Origin: Sphingobacteriales bacterium | GTDB taxonomy: Bacteria; Bacteroidota; Bacteroidia; Chitinophagales; Chitinophagaceae | Direction of reading: 5' to 3' | DNA length: 64,000 nucleotides | NCBI GenBank assembly: GCA_024642285.1 | Contig: JAHEBJ010000002.1 | Span: forward strand, 57,080-121,079 | Shown here: in pieces, positions 25,889 through 34,511 of the stretch | How the letters are laid out: the number at the start of each line of letters is the position of its first letter | Numbering within the stretch: the first letter of the stretch is position 1 | Program-made: the position numbers and the translations under genes | The notes under the pieces: model-generated | The model's input: the letters and a program-made list of their open reading frames with translations, nothing else | What the model was told of the DNA's origin: nothing | Database searches by the model: none

Positions 25889-26692
25889 TTGCAGCTAAAA
25901 ACCATCACATATCAATCTTCAAAAAATTTTTACCGAACAGTTGGTGATGGACAACCAATGGTTTTAATTCATGGCTTTGCAGAGGATGGTAATATCTGGA
26001 AAAATCAAATTGAATTTCTACAACATCATTTTTCATTAATCATCCCCGATCTCCCAGGCAGTGGTCAATCTGAATTGATTAATGACATGAGCATAGAAGG
26101 CATGGCGGAACTTATAAAAGAGCTTATTGCCAGTGAGATTAGGTTCTCCCTTCAGGGAGCGGAGGGGGTTTTGCTCGTTGGCCACAGCATGGGCGGTTAT
26201 ATTTCATTAGCACTTGCGGCAAAATATCCCGAACTTTTTTCTTCGCTTACATTGGTTCATTCATCTGCCTTTGCCGACAGCGCAGAAAAAAAAGCCAATC
26301 GCCAAAAATCAATTGAATTTATAAAGAAGAATGGCGCTTCTGAATTTTTAAAAGCAGTGATTGCCGATCTTTTCACCGAAAATTTTTATGCAAACAACCG
26401 GGTAATCGTTGATGAGTTGATTGAGAAAAGTAAAAAATTTTCCGACGAAGTAATTATCAGTTATTATCAGGCCATGATTAACCGGACCGACAAGACCTCT
26501 GTTTTAAAAACTTTTAATAAACCTGTGCATTTTATTATTGGCGAACACGATAAAGCAGTGCCATTTGCAGATAGTTTAAAACAAAGCCATTTGCCGGCTG
26601 TTTCGCATATACATATCCTACGGAACACAGCACATATGGGCATGTTGGAAGAAACTGGCAAACTCAATACTATCCTTTCAGATTTAAAATAA
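25889..26692 (+). CDS. Alpha/beta hydrolase with an in-frame repeat insert, TTG start
   Basis: 267 residues. The fold is clear: VLIHGFAEDGNIWKNQIEF oxyanion region, IPDLPGSGQSELI, the nucleophile elbow LLVGHSMGGYIS (Ser), an acid in VHFIIGEHDKAVPFAD and the His in LRNTAHMGMLEE. Substrate unknown. The only start that keeps the first strand is TTG at 25889, since a TAA is 10 bases upstream and the first ATG is at VLIHG. Just before the elbow, residues RFSLQGAEGV are encoded by a G/C-rich palindromic repeat (26146-26170) that is in frame, so the protein has a repeat-derived loop. The gene remains open, so it is probably functional. Confidence 0.88.
   Translation: MQLKTITYQSSKNFYRTVGDGQPMVLIHGFAEDGNIWKNQIEFLQHHFSLIIPDLPGSGQSELINDMSIEGMAELIKELIASEIRFSLQGAEGVLLVGHSMGGYISLALAAKYPELFSSLTLVHSSAFADSAEKKANRQKSIEFIKKNGASEFLKAVIADLFTENFYANNRVIVDELIEKSKKFSDEVIISYYQAMINRTDKTSVLKTFNKPVHFIIGEHDKAVPFADSLKQSHLPAVSHIHILRNTAHMGMLEETGKLNTILSDLK
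26146..26170. repeat. G/C-rich palindromic repeat, copy 2, inside a coding region
   Basis: CTCCCT-TC-AGGGAG is followed by CGGAGGGGGTT. It is the reverse-oriented relative of the repeat after guaB (palindrome followed by GGAGGGG). It lies in the alpha/beta hydrolase gene and keeps the reading frame. Confidence 0.65.
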
Positions 26693-26770
26693 TAGCTTTT
26701 AACACACGCATAAGATAAAAGGCAGCGTTTTTCGTTATTTTTAGGTCTAATAATTGCTTTATAAACCGTC

Positions 26771-29380
26771 ATGAAGAAATTTCTCCTTATTTTAATCTGT
26801 TCCGTTGTTTCTGTATCAGCTTTTGCCAATCATACTAAAGGGGGCTGGATGTATTATGAATACCTTGGTCCGGGATCGGCTCCCAATTCTTCAAGGTACA
26901 GGATCACACTTAAGTTGTACACCGAATGTAATTTAAACCCCGGTCAAACCGACGATATAGTTCCTTTTACTTTTTTCAATGCAGCTAATAATACGCAGGT
27001 ATTCAATATTTCTGTGCCAGTAATCAGCGATGTGAATACCAGCAATTGTACAAGCTCCGAATGCCATCCTTGTATAACCAACGTCCCATTCATCTGCTAT
27101 AAAATTCGAACCTATTCAACAGTGCAGGAATTGCCAAACACACCCAGCGGGTATATAATATCCTATCAGCGTTGTTGCCGAATTGGCGGAATTATAAATA
27201 TTCAAACGCCCTCAAATAACCAGGGCGAAACATGGACCGTGAGTATTCCTGGTACCAACGTAGCCGGAGCAGTGACCAATTCAAGTGCACGGTTTTCGCA
27301 GAACGATACTGCTATTATCTGTACACAAAACCGATTTACTTTTGATTTTAGCGCATCTGACATTAATAATGATTCGTTGATCTATAGTTTTGTTCCTGCT
27401 TACACAGGTGGTTCAAATACAAACCCTGTTCCCAATCCCTCATCAAATCCTCCATTTACCGCAGTACCATATACTGGCGGTTTTACCGGCACTTCTCCCT
27501 TGGGTGGAAATGTAACAATCAATAGATTTACCGGAATAGTTTCAGGTACAGCACCTGGCTTGGGGGTTTATGTAATTACTGTAAGAGTGCAGGAATTTAA
27601 GAGAGGAACAAATATTTTGATTTCGGAGGTAAGAAAATCTCTGCACATAGAAGTAACCAATTGTACATTAACTGATGCTGAGCTTTTACCTAATTATACA
27701 AGTTGCGATGGTTTTACGTTGAATTTTAGTAATGAAGGTTCCAGCGCAAATATTCAAACCTACGATTGGGAATTTGGCGACGGAGGATCTTCAACACTTG
27801 CGACACCAACTCATACATATGCAGACACAGGCGTATATCTTTTAAAACTTGTTGTAAACAGGGGATTACCTTGTTCTGATTCCACCACCTCCGTAGTAAA
27901 AGTTTATCCAGGTTTTTTCCCGGGATTTACCTTTGCCGGTCAATGTCAAAACATACCAGTTCAATTTACAGACCTTACTACCGCTACATACGGTGCAGCT
28001 TTTAAATGGGAATGGAATTTTGGTGATTTCTCCTCTCCCAATAATATATCAACAATAAAAAACCCTACGCATACTTACTCGGCAGTAGGTAATTATGATG
28101 TAACATTTATTGTAGAAACAGATAAAGGATGTATCGATACGCTTCAACAAACAATTTCTATTCTGGACCAACCTCCTTTAACCATTTCGAACGACACGTT
28201 GATTTGTATAATTGATACCCTGCAAATAAATTCAACAGGTACTGGCACAGTTTTGTGGAGCCCGAATTATATGATCAGTAATGTTAACAGCCCCAATCCA
28301 TTAGTCAGTCCTGATGTAACAACAACTTACACCGTGCGGCTTACCGATGCTTTTGGTTGTACCGCAACCGATTCGCTGACCGTGAATGTAAAATCCTTTG
28401 TTACACTTTTTGCCGGCAACGATACAAGCATTTGCCGCACTGATTCGCTGGTACTGCAGCTCACCAGCGATGCCCTGCATCATATCTGGACGGAGACGCC
28501 CAATAACAATACTTTGAATGATCCTACATTAAAAAATCCTACGGCTACTCCGTTGGTAACAACCAATTATCATGTGGCGGGTAACATAGGTAAATGTATT
28601 ACCGAAGATGATATAACGGTTACTCCGGTTCCTTACCCGGCCGCAAATGCAGGCCCAGACGAAACAATTTGCCTGGGACAGTCGGCGCAACTAAACGCAA
28701 CAGGAGGAAGCATTTATACCTGGAGCCCTAATGTATTTTTAACGTCGGCAAATATTCCCAATCCGCAGTCGGTGCAACCAACCGACAATGTACGGTACGT
28801 AGTTACCGTACGTGATGTTTTGGGTTGTCCTAAACCGGTAAAGGATACGATGTTCCTTTTTGTAGCAAAAATTGTTGCTGATGCCGGACCAAGAGATACC
28901 TCGGTGGTTGTTGGCCAATCGCTGCAGTTATTTGCCACCGGCAGCACCAATTATGCCTGGACACCGACTACCTGGTTAGATAATCCATTTATTAATAACC
29001 CTGTTTCGTTGCCGCAAAACGATATTGAATATGTGGTAAGGGTTAGTAACGATGTGGGATGTTTTGATACCGACAGCATCAGGGTGCATGTTTTTAAAGT
29101 AAACCCTGATCTCTATATACCCAACGCTTTTACGCCTAATGGCGATGGAAACAACGATGTTTTCAGGCCCATTCCCCTTGGTATGAAAATTGTAGACATC
29201 TTCAGAGTTTATAACCGCTGGGGGCAGATGCTGTATTCAGGCACGGGCAATGGTGCCGGCTGGGATGGCAGCTTTGCAGGCAAAAAGCAGGAAGCGGCAA
29301 CTTATGTATGGTATGCCGAAGGAGTTGATTATACCGACAAAAGAATTAAGCGAAAAGGTACTGTTATATTGATAAGATAA
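26771..29380 (+). CDS. Large T9SS client with PKD domains and type B sorting domain
   Basis: 869 residues. A signal peptide (ending VSAFAN) is followed by an N-terminal Bacteroidota domain starting HTKGGWMYYEYLGPG, then two PKD domains (WEFGDGGSSTLATPTHTYAD; WNFGDFSSPNNIS), several Ig-like repeats of about 85 residues that open with (V/A)NAGPDETICLGQ-like and end with GC, and a C-terminal gliding motility-associated domain (PDLYIPNAFTPNGDGNNDVF, FRVYNRWGQMLY, TYVWYAEGVDY). That C-terminus is a type B signal for secretion by the T9SS and attachment to the cell surface. An adhesin-like role is likely. The next gene is a close paralog. Confidence 0.92.
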   Translation: MKKFLLILICSVVSVSAFANHTKGGWMYYEYLGPGSAPNSSRYRITLKLYTECNLNPGQTDDIVPFTFFNAANNTQVFNISVPVISDVNTSNCTSSECHPCITNVPFICYKIRTYSTVQELPNTPSGYIISYQRCCRIGGIINIQTPSNNQGETWTVSIPGTNVAGAVTNSSARFSQNDTAIICTQNRFTFDFSASDINNDSLIYSFVPAYTGGSNTNPVPNPSSNPPFTAVPYTGGFTGTSPLGGNVTINRFTGIVSGTAPGLGVYVITVRVQEFKRGTNILISEVRKSLHIEVTNCTLTDAELLPNYTSCDGFTLNFSNEGSSANIQTYDWEFGDGGSSTLATPTHTYADTGVYLLKLVVNRGLPCSDSTTSVVKVYPGFFPGFTFAGQCQNIPVQFTDLTTATYGAAFKWEWNFGDFSSPNNISTIKNPTHTYSAVGNYDVTFIVETDKGCIDTLQQTISILDQPPLTISNDTLICIIDTLQINSTGTGTVLWSPNYMISNVNSPNPLVSPDVTTTYTVRLTDAFGCTATDSLTVNVKSFVTLFAGNDTSICRTDSLVLQLTSDALHHIWTETPNNNTLNDPTLKNPTATPLVTTNYHVAGNIGKCITEDDITVTPVPYPAANAGPDETICLGQSAQLNATGGSIYTWSPNVFLTSANIPNPQSVQPTDNVRYVVTVRDVLGCPKPVKDTMFLFVAKIVADAGPRDTSVVVGQSLQLFATGSTNYAWTPTTWLDNPFINNPVSLPQNDIEYVVRVSNDVGCFDTDSIRVHVFKVNPDLYIPNAFTPNGDGNNDVFRPIPLGMKIVDIFRVYNRWGQMLYSGTGNGAGWDGSFAGKKQEAATYVWYAEGVDYTDKRIKRKGTVILIR

Positions 29381-29400
29381 TATTGATAATGTCAGTAACT

Positions 29401-29434
29401 AAACCGCCGTCTCTTTTGCTGAGACGGCGGTTTT
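29401..29434 (+). terminator. Terminator between the two PKD surface-protein genes
   Basis: A perfect 13-bp stem AAACCGCCGTCTC/GAGACGGCGGTTT with a TTTTGCT loop is followed by TTCGTTATTTTT. It makes the two paralogs separate transcription units. Confidence 0.92.
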
Positions 29435-29473
29435 CGTTATTTTTAAGGCTTCCAGCTGCACAACTGATATTTT

Positions 29474-32400
29474 ATGAAGAAGATTTTATTTCTCTGCCTG
29501 CTCGTTTCATTTTTTTCAGAAGCATTTGCTGATCATATCTCTGGTGGAGAAATGACCTATTTATATTTAGGGCCAGGAACTAATCCCGGTACAAACAAAT
29601 ATCAGGTTACTTTAAGACTCTACCGTGATTGTGCCTCGGGTGGAGCTCAACTGGATCCAACCGTGGTTTTTACAGTTTTTAATACAGCCACCAACGCACA
29701 ATTTCTTAATATTCCGGGCATTGTCGGTTCCCCCACATTAATTATCCGTAAAACACCGGTTGATCCATGTGTTGATGATAATATTGAACTACAGGTTTGT
29801 TTTGAATACAAAATTTATACAACCGTAATCGACAATATTCCTGTAACACCCGATGGTTTTACCGTTGCTTACCAACGATGCTGCCGGGTTGCAGGTATGG
29901 AAAATATTAATTCGAACGGAAATGGTTCAACCTATTTTACCAAAATACCGGGCAATGCTATTTCGGGCGCCGAAACCAATAACAGTCCACAGTTTAAAAC
30001 CAAGGATACGGTATTGATTTGCTCATCCCGCCCGATATTTTTTGATTTTAGTGCCGATGATGTTGACGGCGACTCACTGGACTATCGTTTTTATAATGCT
30101 TTTGTTGGTGGCGGTCCGGCAGGTGGTGGAAATATACCTAACCCGGCTTTTCCTCCACCCTATACACCTGTTACTTATATAAACGGATACAGTGTTGTAA
30201 CTCCGTTGGGGCCCTCGGTAACCATTAACAGAACAACAGGATTAATCAGCGGAGTGGCACCTAATGTTGGTGTATTGGGTAATAAAATATTTTCTATTAC
30301 AGTTTTAGTTACCGAATATCGAAATAGTGTTCGAATCGCCACGCATTTCAAAGACCTGCAGATAAGAATTGTAGATTGCCAGGTTCCTACTGCAAATCTT
30401 AATCCTGTTTTTACAACCTGCGATGGGTTTAGCGTTACGTTTTCGAATAACGTACCAAATAACCCCGTACCGACATTCGATTGGGATTTTGATGACCCCG
30501 CAAGCGGCCCATTGAATACTTCAACTGCACAAAGTCCAACTCACATGTTTACCGATACCGGCGTTTTTATTGTTAAGCTGGTTTTAAACCGTGGCCAGCA
30601 ATGTGGTGATTCTACAACAATGCAAGTGAGAGTTTATCCTGAATATTTTCCGGGATTCATTACTTCTTCTGCGCTTTGTGTAAATACGCCTGTTCAATTT
30701 ACTGATACCACGTATTTCAGGTATGGTACAACAACGGCATGGCGCTGGGATTTTGGAGATGGCTCAACCCTGGCAGATACAAGTAGATTGCAAAATCCTG
30801 TGTATTCATTTCCTGCAGCAGGGTCATATACAATTGAATTAATGGTGACGAATGATAAAGGCTGTACAAGTACAATCACTAAATCAATAACAATTAATGA
30901 TAATCCGCTGGTAACTGCAATTAGTGCCGACTCTACGTATTGCGGGCTCGACAGTTTATCATTGAGTGCATCAGGAACGGGCAGTTTTAACTGGACACCC
31001 AATACTAATATAGTAGGAGCAAACACACCTACACCAAGAGTTTTTCCAGCTGTACCAACCTGGTATGTTGCTATTTTAACCGATGTTGTGGGTTGCTTTA
31101 GCAAGGATTCCGTTTTTGTTACACCCAAATTTGATCTTACAAATTCTATGACGGCAAGCCCACTTGCCATTTGTGAAGAAGATACTGTTTTGTTAATGGG
31201 GTCTACAAATAAAATTGATAATATCATCTGGCAATGGAGTCCGGCAGGAAGTGTAGAATCTCCAACAATGGATACAACAAGAGCTTTCCCTGCTGCAACA
31301 ACCTTATACACATTAACTACGAGATGGGGATCAAATTGCGTGGCAACAGCCTCACAAAATATTACCGTTAAACCCTTGGCTGTTCCAAATGCCGGACCCG
31401 ACTCAGCACTGTGTAACGGACAGGCATCAATACAATTACAAGCCAGCGGCGGCGATACATATGAATGGTCACCATCGGCAGGATTAAGCGATATCAACAT
31501 ACCAAACCCCATCGCATCACCAACTACAACAACAACCTATGTGGTAACTGTGGGCGTAAATGGTTGCACAAAAACCAGACAAGACAGTATGGTTTTAACG
31601 GTACGTACATTGCCGGCCATCAATACCACCAACGATACCTTGATCTGTTATATTGATACCTTACAATTAAACACAACCGGTACAGGCAATTTTGTATGGA
31701 CCCCAAATTATATGATCAGTAATCTAAACATTGCTGATCCTTTAGTTAGTCCGGATGTACCTACTACATACAGGGTGCGGTTAACAGATAATTTTGGTTG
31801 CTACCAGGATGATTCTGTTTTTGTTGATGTGCGGACAACTGTATCATTGAATGCAGGTAACGACACAACAGTTTGCCAAACCGATACAATAAGATTGAAT
31901 CCGCAGAGCGATGGATTAAGTTATCAATGGACGCCATCAACCTACCTGGATTTTGATAACATCAAAAACCCAAACACTACACCGCTTTCATCAATAACCT
32001 ATACCGTTGTTTCAAGTATTGGAAAATGCAGTGCAACCGATGATATCAGCTTTAACGTGGTTCCTTATCCGGTACCCAATGCCGGGCCTGATATCAGTAT
32101 CTGTTCGGGATTTTCGGCGCAGCTAAATGCAAGTGGAGGTACCAGTTATTCATGGAGTCCTGCTGAATTTTTAGACAACAGGAGTATTTCAAATCCAAGA
32201 TCGGTTAATCCCACGGCCAGCATTCAATACATTGTTTCGGTACGTGATAACCTGGGTTGCCCTAAAGCTGTTACCGACAGTGTTTGGGTAATTGTAGCAC
32301 CACCGGTAGTTGCAGATGCAGGACCATCAGATACAACTGTTGTGTTAGGTCAGCCGCTACAACTGAATGCAACAGGTGGTGATACCTATACCTGGTCGGC

Positions 32401-32815
32401 GCCAATATGGTTGAGCAATCCTAACATTCAAAACCCTGTTTCATTGCCGCAGGACGATATCAGTTACACAGTTATTGCTACCACTACACAGGGTTGTGTG
32501 GGCAGCGATGTGATCAATATTAAATTGTACAAAGTGGATCCCGATCTGTATGTTCCGTCTGCTTTTTCGCCAGATGGTGATGGTCGTAATGATATCCTCA
32601 GGCCGATTCTTTTGGGCATGAAGGAACTACATTATTTCAGGGTTTATAACCGATGGGGAAAGTTGTTATATTCAACCAAAGAAAAAAACCAGGGATGGGA
32701 TGGTAAATGGAAGGGACAGGGACAAGATGCTGCTACTTACATCTGGATGGCTGAGGGAATTAATTACCGCGGTGAGTTAAGGCAGAAAAAAGGTTATACA
32801 ATTTTGATACGATAA
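29474..32815 (+). CDS. Large T9SS client with PKD domains, paralog of the preceding gene
   Basis: 1113 residues with the same order as its neighbour: a signal peptide, an N-terminal domain (HISGGEMTYLYLGPGTNPG), two PKD domains (FDWDFDDPASGPLNTS; WRWDFGDGSTLADTSRL), Ig-like repeats and the type B T9SS domain (PDLYVPSAFSPDGDGRNDIL, FRVYNRWGKLLY, KKGYTILIR). It is about 240 residues longer, owing to extra Ig-like units in the middle (roughly residues 480-720). Blocks such as SPNYMISN.N and SPDVTTTY are nearly identical in both, which shows a tandem duplication followed by repeat expansion. Confidence 0.92.
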   Translation: MKKILFLCLLVSFFSEAFADHISGGEMTYLYLGPGTNPGTNKYQVTLRLYRDCASGGAQLDPTVVFTVFNTATNAQFLNIPGIVGSPTLIIRKTPVDPCVDDNIELQVCFEYKIYTTVIDNIPVTPDGFTVAYQRCCRVAGMENINSNGNGSTYFTKIPGNAISGAETNNSPQFKTKDTVLICSSRPIFFDFSADDVDGDSLDYRFYNAFVGGGPAGGGNIPNPAFPPPYTPVTYINGYSVVTPLGPSVTINRTTGLISGVAPNVGVLGNKIFSITVLVTEYRNSVRIATHFKDLQIRIVDCQVPTANLNPVFTTCDGFSVTFSNNVPNNPVPTFDWDFDDPASGPLNTSTAQSPTHMFTDTGVFIVKLVLNRGQQCGDSTTMQVRVYPEYFPGFITSSALCVNTPVQFTDTTYFRYGTTTAWRWDFGDGSTLADTSRLQNPVYSFPAAGSYTIELMVTNDKGCTSTITKSITINDNPLVTAISADSTYCGLDSLSLSASGTGSFNWTPNTNIVGANTPTPRVFPAVPTWYVAILTDVVGCFSKDSVFVTPKFDLTNSMTASPLAICEEDTVLLMGSTNKIDNIIWQWSPAGSVESPTMDTTRAFPAATTLYTLTTRWGSNCVATASQNITVKPLAVPNAGPDSALCNGQASIQLQASGGDTYEWSPSAGLSDINIPNPIASPTTTTTYVVTVGVNGCTKTRQDSMVLTVRTLPAINTTNDTLICYIDTLQLNTTGTGNFVWTPNYMISNLNIADPLVSPDVPTTYRVRLTDNFGCYQDDSVFVDVRTTVSLNAGNDTTVCQTDTIRLNPQSDGLSYQWTPSTYLDFDNIKNPNTTPLSSITYTVVSSIGKCSATDDISFNVVPYPVPNAGPDISICSGFSAQLNASGGTSYSWSPAEFLDNRSISNPRSVNPTASIQYIVSVRDNLGCPKAVTDSVWVIVAPPVVADAGPSDTTVVLGQPLQLNATGGDTYTWSAPIWLSNPNIQNPVSLPQDDISYTVIATTTQGCVGSDVINIKLYKVDPDLYVPSAFSPDGDGRNDILRPILLGMKELHYFRVYNRWGKLLYSTKEKNQGWDGKWKGQGQDAATYIWMAEGINYRGELRQKKGYTILIR

Positions 32816-32829
32816 ACAAGATTTGCATA

Positions 32830-32897
32830 AAGGCAAAGGGCATAAAGAGTTTTTCTTTGTGCCCTTTGTGTAAAACCTCTGTGCAACTTTGTGGTAA
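32830..32897 (+). repeat. Hairpin with CTTTGTG-type repeat, copy 2
   Basis: GCAAAGGGCATAAAGA pairs with TCTTTGTGCCCTTTG across a short T-rich loop, and CTTTGTG/CTCTGTG/CTTTGTGG units follow. The pattern is related to the stretch before the DUF4105 gene. The hairpin could also end transcription of the PKD gene. Confidence 0.55.
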
Positions 32898-32926
32898 AAT
32901 TAATCTCCATCCATTATTTTGCAACT

Positions 32927-33688
32927 ATGAAAAAAATAGTTTTAATAACCGGCGCAACAGCAGGCATAGGTAAAGCCTGTGCAGAAAAATTTGCAGCAGA
33001 AAAATTTGATCTTATCATCACCGGCCGCAGGCAGGAAAGATTAAAAGATATAAAAACACAGCTCGAAAAAGATTACGGCATTGACGTTTTGCCTTTGTCT
33101 TTTGATGTGCAGCATAAAGCCGCTGTGGACGAAGCGATTTCCAGTCTTCCGGAGCGCTGGCAAAAAATTGATGTGCTGATAAACAATGCAGGTCTTGCAT
33201 TGGGTAAAGATAGTTTTGAGGATGCCGATATCACCGACTGGGAAACCATGCTCAACACCAATGTGCATGGCTTGTTGTATGTGAGTAAAGCCGTGTTACC
33301 ATTTATGCTGAAAAATAAAAAAGGGCATATTGTAAATATGGGATCGGTTGCAGGTAAAGAGGTGTACGAAAAAGGAAATGTTTATTGCGCCAGCAAATTT
33401 GCAGTGGATGCCATTACCAAATCCATGCGGATCGATCTGCTGAAAGACAATATTAAAGTTACCGGTATTAACCCGGGGGCAGTTGAAACCGAATTTTCGC
33501 TGGTACGTTTTAAAGGAGATGAAAAGACAGCAGGTTCGGCCTATGATGGTTTAAGACCATTGATTGCAAAAGATGTAGCCGATACGGTTTTTTACTGCGT
33601 AAATTTACCCGAACATGTTTGCATAAATGATGTTGTTATTACCTGCACACAACAGGCCGGCACCTATTATTTCAATAAAAATAAATAA
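32927..33688 (+). CDS. Short-chain dehydrogenase/reductase
   Basis: 253 residues from the ATG at 32927 (MKKIVLITGATAGIGKACAE); the frame extends to a GTG at 32891, but that part has no counterpart in the family. The TGxxxGIG nucleotide motif, DVLINNAGLALG (NNAG), the catalytic YCASK of GNVYCASKFAVDAI (Tyr and Lys), Ser in NMGSVAG and INPGAVETEFS are all present. It is close to the YdfG/NADP-dependent 3-hydroxy acid dehydrogenase group. Substrate unknown. A near-consensus promoter box (TTATTTTG) ends six bases before the ATG. Confidence 0.93.
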   Translation: MKKIVLITGATAGIGKACAEKFAAEKFDLIITGRRQERLKDIKTQLEKDYGIDVLPLSFDVQHKAAVDEAISSLPERWQKIDVLINNAGLALGKDSFEDADITDWETMLNTNVHGLLYVSKAVLPFMLKNKKGHIVNMGSVAGKEVYEKGNVYCASKFAVDAITKSMRIDLLKDNIKVTGINPGAVETEFSLVRFKGDEKTAGSAYDGLRPLIAKDVADTVFYCVNLPEHVCINDVVITCTQQAGTYYFNKNK

Positions 33689-33822
33689 AGGCGTTTATAA
33701 AGTACTTTCCCTGCAATAATAATCAAACTGTTACGTTTGCTTTGTTAGCATATTGTCCGTTTTAAGACCAATCGGATAATTGTGACTGTTTATAATCCCA
33801 ATACCCAATCATAGAAAATCGT

Positions 33823-34299
33823 ATGAAAACCCTTCTACACACTGCAGTTTTTAACATTGCTTTAGTTTTTGCGGGTTTCAATTCGAATGCACAAAATGTG
33901 ATTCGCCAGGCTCCTTGCTTGTCGCAGGGTATATTACAAAAAGCCGACAGTATGAAACTGTTATTGGCAAAACAAGGTTTTACCGTTGTGAAGGAAGCAT
34001 CCATACAAATGGTTAGTGAATATGAAATGCCGGTGATAGTGCCTTTAAATGAAGGAAGCTGGTACCAGTTTGTTTTCATTGGCGATATGACTTCTAAGTT
34101 ATATGAGGTGAGAATGTTTGATTGGAACGAAAAGCAGGTTGTTTATCAAAAGAAATACTGGGGCGATGTGGATGGTAATGTGATCAGTTACTCTTACATT
34201 CCTAAATTCTCAGAATTTCACATGATTAAACCCGTGCAGGTAAACAAAAAGAAGAAAGATCTCTGCGGTTATGTGATGCTGTTGAAAAAAAATAATTAA
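33823..34299 (+). CDS. Small exported protein of unknown function
   Basis: 158 residues with a signal peptide ending NSNAQ near residue 24. The mature part has two Cys, a KADSMKLLLAKQGFTVVKEA helix and four or five strands (WYQFVFIGDMTSKLYEVRMF). This could be a small PepSY-like or cystatin-like fold, but no motif confirms it. Single gene with a strong terminator. The 134 bases before it contain no recognisable promoter box and no other feature. Confidence 0.75.
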   Translation: MKTLLHTAVFNIALVFAGFNSNAQNVIRQAPCLSQGILQKADSMKLLLAKQGFTVVKEASIQMVSEYEMPVIVPLNEGSWYQFVFIGDMTSKLYEVRMFDWNEKQVVYQKKYWGDVDGNVISYSYIPKFSEFHMIKPVQVNKKKKDLCGYVMLLKKNN

Positions 34300-34320
34300 C
34301 CAGTGCTTGGTTATAATACA

Positions 34321-34350
34321 AAGTCCTTCGGAAACGGAGGACTTTTTTTA
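34321..34350 (+). terminator. Terminator after the small exported protein
   Basis: AAGTCCTTCG pairs with CGGAGGACTT (one wobble) and runs into seven Ts. Confidence 0.88.
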
Positions 34351-34414
34351 CGCCTTGATTTTACAACCGCGACGAAAATATTGACTTCAGGCCGATACTT
34401 AAAAAGGTTCAACA

Positions 34415-34441
34415 ATATCCTATCCTTCCCACCCGGGGAAC
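34415..34441. repeat. G/C-rich palindromic repeat, decayed copy 3
   Basis: TATCCTATCCTTCCC-acc-CGGGGAA shares TCCTATCCT(C/T)CCC and the following palindrome arm with the copy after guaB. It lies between two terminators in the 212-base gap between the small exported protein and sprA, which holds no gene. Confidence 0.45.
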
Positions 34442-34446
34442 TTAAA

Positions 34447-34479
34447 TAAAAAAGCACAGAACAAATAAATGCTGTGCTT
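34447..34479 (-). terminator. Terminator of sprA
   Basis: AAGCACAG pairs with CTGTGCTT on the minus strand and is followed by TTTTTATTT. It lies about 33 bases beyond the sprA stop. Confidence 0.85.
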
Positions 34480-34511
34480 CTTTAAATCGTTCTATTTGAT
34501 TTGCAATTTTT

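Noticed and set aside
30694..31512. Long open frame (272 codons) on the minus strand inside the second PKD gene
   Set aside because: It is antisense to a well-supported coding gene, has no recognisable domain and its composition mirrors the sense codons.
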